Positions 60,678 to 64,000 of a DNA stretch of 64,000 bases are shown one piece after another. The notes under the pieces were generated by a model. That model was not told the DNA's origin. It made no database searches and worked only from the letters and a program-made list of their open reading frames with translations. Position numbers and translations under genes: made by a program. Within the stretch, counting starts at the first letter, position 1. Each line of letters starts with the position of its first letter. The stretch covers positions 186,001 through 250,000 of the forward strand of contig NZ_JOIU01000004.1 in NCBI RefSeq assembly GCF_000720135.1. The letters run 5' to 3'. Origin of the DNA: Streptomyces sp. NRRL S-1022. Its GTDB lineage: Bacteria > Actinomycetota > Actinomycetes > Streptomycetales > Streptomycetaceae.

Positions 60678-62750
60678 TCAGGGCTCGGCGCGGGCCACGA
60701 GCAGGGCCACGTCGTCGTCGCCCCCGGGTGGCCGGAGCGTTTCCAGGACCCGGTCGCACGTCTCCCTCAGATCCTGGTCGGCCGTCGCGGTCAGGGCCCG
60801 CAGGAGCGTGCCGAGGCGGGCGTCGATCGGGTCGCTGCGGGTCTCGACCAGGCCATCGGTGTAGAGAGCGAGCTGATCACCGGGGCGGAAGGGGAAGACC
60901 GTCGTCTCGAACGCCGTCCCGCCGACCCCCAGAGGCACACCGGACGGCAGGTCGAGCAGCTCCGCGGGCCGGCCCGACCGCAGCAGGGCCGGGGGCAGGT
61001 GGCCGGCGAGACTGATGCGGCACTCGCCGCGCTCGGGGTCGTACCGGCAGTAGGCGCAGGTGGCGATGGTGTGCTCGACGTCCTCGGTCAGGCGGTCGAG
61101 GTGCCGGAGCACCTCCGCCGGGTCCAGGTCGAGCTCGGCGAACGCGCGGGTGGCGCTGCGCAGCTGCCCCATGCTGGCGGCGGCGTTGATACCGCTGCCC
61201 ATCACGTCCCCGACGACCAGCGCGGTCTTGTCGCCGGGCAGGCGCATGGCGTCGAACCAGTCACCGCCGATCTCGCTGACGGCTCCGGCCGGCAGATAGC
61301 GGCAGGCGATCGTCAGGCCGGGCAGGCGGGACGGCAGCTGCGGCAGCAGCCGGCGCTGGAGGGTGAGGGCGGTGTTGCGCGCGCTCTGGTACCAGCGGGC
61401 GTTGTCGATGCAGGTCGCGGCCCGGCCGGCCAGCTCGCAGGCGAGGAGCGTGTCGTCCTCGTCGAAGGGGGCGGGCGTGCCGGTGCGCAGGAGGCAGAGG
61501 GCCCCCAGGACCTCGCCGCGGGCCAGCAGCGGCACCGCGAGGTAGGAGTGCGCCCCCGCCCGTTGCAGCCGGGAGGCGGCCTCGTCGGTGCGGGCGATGC
61601 GCCGCAGGTCCCCGCCGGTGGTCTCGGCCACCATGACCGGCCGACGGGTGCGCACGCACCGGGTGAGCAGCCGGTCGCTCTCGTAGCGGGCCAGTTCTCC
61701 GGGCGGGTCGGCGACGACGTCGGCCTCGTCGGCCCGGTCCGCGGCGACGGCGACGGTGCGGAAGCGGGCCGGGCCGGCGGCCGACGGGATGCGTCCGCGC
61801 AGGAGGCTCTCCAGAACGTGGACGGAGGCGACGTCGGCCAGGTCCGGTACGACGACACGGGCCAGCTCGTGCGCCGTCTTCGACACGTCGAGGGTCGTGC
61901 CGATGGAGGCGGAGGCTGAGGCGATCATGGCCAGCCGGTTGCGAGCCTGTGTCGCCGCGATGGCGGCCTCGTGGCGCTCCGTGATGTCGATGACGGACGT
62001 GGCCACTCCGAGCACCCGGCCGGCGGCGTCCTCCAGCCGGTGGTACGACACCGACCAGGCGTGGTCGCGCTGCGGATCGGAGGCGGGACGGCCGACGATG
62101 TACCGGTCGGTCACCGGCTCCCCGGTCTCCAGGACCCGGCGCAGCCGGCCCTCGATGGCCTCGCCGTCCAGGAAGGACAGGACGTCGCTGACCCGCCGGC
62201 CGCGATGGTCGGCGGCGGACATGCCGTGGATCCGTTCCAGCGCCGGGTTGACGTTCAGGTAGCGCAGGTCGGTGTCCAGGATGGCCAGGCCGATCGGGGA
62301 CTGGGTGACCAGGCGTGCCGACAAGGCGACGCCCCGCTCGACCTGGGCCAGCATCGCCTGGTCCACGGCCAGCCCCAGGGCGTAGGTGTCGCCGAGGTCG
62401 TCGAGCAGACGCATGTTGCGGAACTCGACCAGCCGGGTGCTGCCGTTCTTGTGCCGGACCGGGAAGGCCCCGGCCCAGTCGGTGCCGGACTCCATGACCT
62501 CGGCGAACAGCGCGATCACTTCGTCCCGGTGCTCCTCGTGGACCAGCAGCTGCGCCGCGAACCGGCCCAGCGCCTCCTCGGCGCTGTAGCCGAACAGGTC
62601 GACCGCCTGGGGGCTCCAGAACACCACGCGTCCGCCCGTGTCCAGCACCACCGCGGCCACGCTCAGCAGATCGAGCAGGCCGGTGGGCGACGTGCCGGCA
62701 CCTGCCAGGGGCCGGCCCCGGCCGGGTCGCGAGGTGTCCGTGCTGCCCAT
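60678..62750 (-). CDS. PAS-PAS-GAF-SpoIIE (PP2C-type) serine phosphatase (second copy)
   Basis: This 690-residue protein has the same layout as the phosphatase at 106-2184: PAS (about 24-135), PAS (about 148-258), GAF (about 275-450) and SpoIIE phosphatase (about 475-690). GGDWFD (about 493), GDVMGSG and LYTDGL are conserved, so it should be active. A gene for an RsbW-type anti-sigma kinase lies 143 bp upstream on the same strand, which completes the core of a partner-switching module. The STAS anti-anti-sigma protein is not within the window. Confidence 0.93.
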   Translation of the reverse strand: MGSTDTSRPGRGRPLAGAGTSPTGLLDLLSVAAVVLDTGGRVVFWSPQAVDLFGYSAEEALGRFAAQLLVHEEHRDEVIALFAEVMESGTDWAGAFPVRHKNGSTRLVEFRNMRLLDDLGDTYALGLAVDQAMLAQVERGVALSARLVTQSPIGLAILDTDLRYLNVNPALERIHGMSAADHRGRRVSDVLSFLDGEAIEGRLRRVLETGEPVTDRYIVGRPASDPQRDHAWSVSYHRLEDAAGRVLGVATSVIDITERHEAAIAATQARNRLAMIASASASIGTTLDVSKTAHELARVVVPDLADVASVHVLESLLRGRIPSAAGPARFRTVAVAADRADEADVVADPPGELARYESDRLLTRCVRTRRPVMVAETTGGDLRRIARTDEAASRLQRAGAHSYLAVPLLARGEVLGALCLLRTGTPAPFDEDDTLLACELAGRAATCIDNARWYQSARNTALTLQRRLLPQLPSRLPGLTIACRYLPAGAVSEIGGDWFDAMRLPGDKTALVVGDVMGSGINAAASMGQLRSATRAFAELDLDPAEVLRHLDRLTEDVEHTIATCAYCRYDPERGECRISLAGHLPPALLRSGRPAELLDLPSGVPLGVGGTAFETTVFPFRPGDQLALYTDGLVETRSDPIDARLGTLLRALTATADQDLRETCDRVLETLRPPGGDDDVALLVARAEP

Positions 62751-62893
62751 GCCCCGTGCTCCTCTCCCACTCGGTGGGAGCGCGCGCCGCGTCGCGCCTG
62801 GCTGCCTGTCTGCTTCCTACCTCCTACATAGTCACCGCGTTCGGGCGGACGTGCCTCGCGGCGACCGGCACGAGCGGGGCGGGGGGCCGCCCG

Positions 62894-63391
62894 TCACGGC
62901 GCCGGAGCCCGGCCGGCCGCGTCGCCTGCGGAGCCGTCCGCCGGCACTCCGTCCGCCAGCACCACCGAGGCGGTCGTCCGCTCGCCCAGCGGCTCCCGGT
63001 GCACCTCGAAGCCCTGGCACACGGCCGTCACGATCTCCAGGCCGTGCTGCCCCACCCGGCCCGGATCGGCGGCCCGGGCCACCGGGAGCTCCGGCGCGCT
63101 GTCCCGGACGGTGATCCGGACGCTGCCGCCGGAGAGCTCCAGGTCGACCAGGCACGGCCCCGGCGCGTGCTTGCAGGCGTTCGTCACCAGCTCGCTGACC
63201 ACCAGCTGGACCACGTCCATCGCCCGGTCCGACACCGGCCGGCCGTGATCGGCCCAGGCCCGTGTCAGGAAGTCACGGGCCAGGTCACGGGCCTCGACGA
63301 TGTCGGCGGGACTGCCGGGGTACGCGCCCGACGCCGTGACGGGCCCGGCCCGGTCGGACCGCGGCTGCCCGCTCCGGGGACCTTCGTCCAT
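62894..63391 (-). CDS. RsbW-type ATP-binding anti-sigma kinase
   Basis: This 165-residue GHKL-fold protein has the N-box VVSELVTNACKHAPG (about 65-80) and the G1 box RVGQHGLEIVTAVCQGFEV (about 115-135). It would bind and inhibit a sigma factor, or phosphorylate a STAS partner, and be opposed by the adjacent SpoIIE phosphatase. ATG 63391 is the best start. A GTTT-N13-GGGTAA element upstream (63423-63445) resembles a sigma-B-type promoter. Confidence 0.9.
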   Translation of the reverse strand: MDEGPRSGQPRSDRAGPVTASGAYPGSPADIVEARDLARDFLTRAWADHGRPVSDRAMDVVQLVVSELVTNACKHAPGPCLVDLELSGGSVRITVRDSAPELPVARAADPGRVGQHGLEIVTAVCQGFEVHREPLGERTTASVVLADGVPADGSAGDAAGRAPAP

Positions 63392-63422
63392 GGCCACCGC
63401 CCTCTGCCTGAGCGCGTGATCC

Positions 63423-63445
63423 TTACCCCGCATGTACCCGGAAAC
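63423..63445 (-). promoter_or_regulatory. Possible sigma-B-type promoter for the RsbW-like gene
   Basis: On the minus strand GTTT is followed after 13 bp by GGGTAA. The spacing is one short of the published sigma-B pattern and the last base differs. It lies 32 bp upstream of the start codon. Confidence 0.28.
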
Positions 63446-63572
63446 CTTCGCGGTCGCGATGGGAACGCGTGGGCGAGCGGGCCGGGTTGCGGTCGTGGGC
63501 CCGCTTGGTGGTGGACCGGCCCCCTCGCCGGGCATGATGCGGGGACGAGGCGGGCGCACGGCGGGGGAGCCG

Positions 63573-64000
63573 ATGGGCGGCGGGGTACGGCGGGACGAGG
63601 ACGGCGCCGGGGCGGCGGAGCGGCAGCGGGAGCTGGCCGGCGTCCTCGACGACGTCGGCCGGCTGTGGCGCGCCGGCACGGAGGAGGAGCTCACCGAGGC
63701 GTCGGGCCCGGTGATCGACCGGCTGGGCCGCGTCGAGGCCGCGCTGGCGGAGCACGGGGAGGACTTCTCCCTCGCCTTCGTCGTCCTGGGTCTCGTGCTC
63801 GGCGTGCGCTGCAACAGCAGGAGGGAGCACGCGCCGTCCGAGTCCGACGCCGCGGACCGGGCGGAGGCGCTGCGGCGTCTGCGGTGGACGGACCGCCGTG
63901 CGCCGGCGGACGACCGGCTGGCCGTGCAGGCCCGCATGATCCTGGTCTTCCTGCTCACGCCCTGGGCCGTGCCCCGCGCCGACGGCACCACCACCGTCCT
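63573..64000 (+). CDS. Partial helical protein, runs off the right edge
   Basis: An open frame without a stop extends from ATG 63573 (or in-frame ATGs at 63534 and 63537) to the end of the window. It begins MGGGVRRDEDGAGAAERQRE and is rich in Ala, Glu and Arg helices, such as ELTEASGPVIDRLGRVEAAL and FSLAFVVLGLVLGVRCNSRR. Its codon bias is normal. It resembles the N-terminal part of long Streptomyces CHAT/TPR-type proteins, but too little is present to say. GGGGGAG lies 3 bases before 63573. Confidence 0.6.
   Translation, partial: MGGGVRRDEDGAGAAERQRELAGVLDDVGRLWRAGTEEELTEASGPVIDRLGRVEAALAEHGEDFSLAFVVLGLVLGVRCNSRREHAPSESDAADRAEALRRLRWTDRRAPADDRLAVQARMILVFLLTPWAVPRADGTTTV

Overview
The window is typical Streptomyces chromosome: very high G+C, GC-rich third codon positions, many GTG starts, 4-bp start/stop overlaps, and families common in that genus (SpoIIE-type phosphatases with PAS/GAF domains, DUF2795, DUF4232, CAP-domain proteins, MsiK-less sugar ABC transporters, a DasR-like operator). 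About 60 protein genes are supported. I found no rRNA, tRNA, CRISPR array or intact insertion sequence. The sequence reads as ordinary host chromosome with accessory pathways and several decaying genes, not as a prophage or an integrated element.

Layout. 0.1-9.3 kb: a PAS-PAS-GAF-SpoIIE phosphatase, a PrmC-like methyltransferase, a MarR-controlled membrane protein with paired operators, a GNAT protein, a molybdopterin oxidoreductase coupled to a ferredoxin reductase, and a CE7 acetyl esterase. 9.4-18.1 kb: a family VIII esterase, a GntR/UTRA regulator behind a DasR-like site, a methyltransferase, two exported proteins, a P450 with repeat-built termini, a second short Rho-like factor, and a D,D-carboxypeptidase. 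18.4-24.2 kb: an amide amino-acid catabolic block on the minus strand (FadR-type regulator, amino-acid permease, asparaginase, aspartase, glutaminase). 24.3-27.8 kb: UppP, a crcB-DUF190-crcB fluoride-exporter unit, a SMP-30-like protein with a G-rich hexamer leader, and a small winged-helix regulator.

28-36.1 kb: a galactan utilisation locus. Secreted GH53 endo-galactanase and intracellular GH42 beta-galactosidase are divergent from a binding protein, two permeases and a LacI regulator. Three LacI-type operators lie in the shared promoter region. 36.1-42.5 kb: a lipoprotein, a two-component system divergent from a FtsX-type ABC transporter whose ATPase gene is frameshifted, a VOC protein and a MarR regulator. 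42.5-47.2 kb: a pqqB pseudogene, an SseB-like protein, an isochorismatase coupled to an NCS1 permease, and a divergent pair of DUF2795 loci with an unlisted 49-residue acidic protein. 47.6-50.7 kb: a secreted CAP-domain protein, a MFS remnant, and a single protein that joins an ECF sigma factor, a zinc-binding anti-sigma motif, a membrane anchor and an extracytoplasmic CAP domain. This last protein is the most unusual system in the window.

50.8-58.8 kb: an HxlR regulator divergent from an Asp-nucleophile hydrolase, a DUF4232 protein, an NAD kinase paralogue, a cyclophilin, an orphan type II thioesterase, and a three-gene hydroxy-amino-acid unit (YheO-type regulator, DSD1-like PLP enzyme, threonine dehydratase-like enzyme). 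58.8-64 kb: a stress-type helical protein behind a long leader hairpin, a deleted sigma-70 pseudogene, a second PAS-PAS-GAF-SpoIIE phosphatase paralogous to the first gene of the window, an RsbW-type kinase, and a gene that runs off the right edge.
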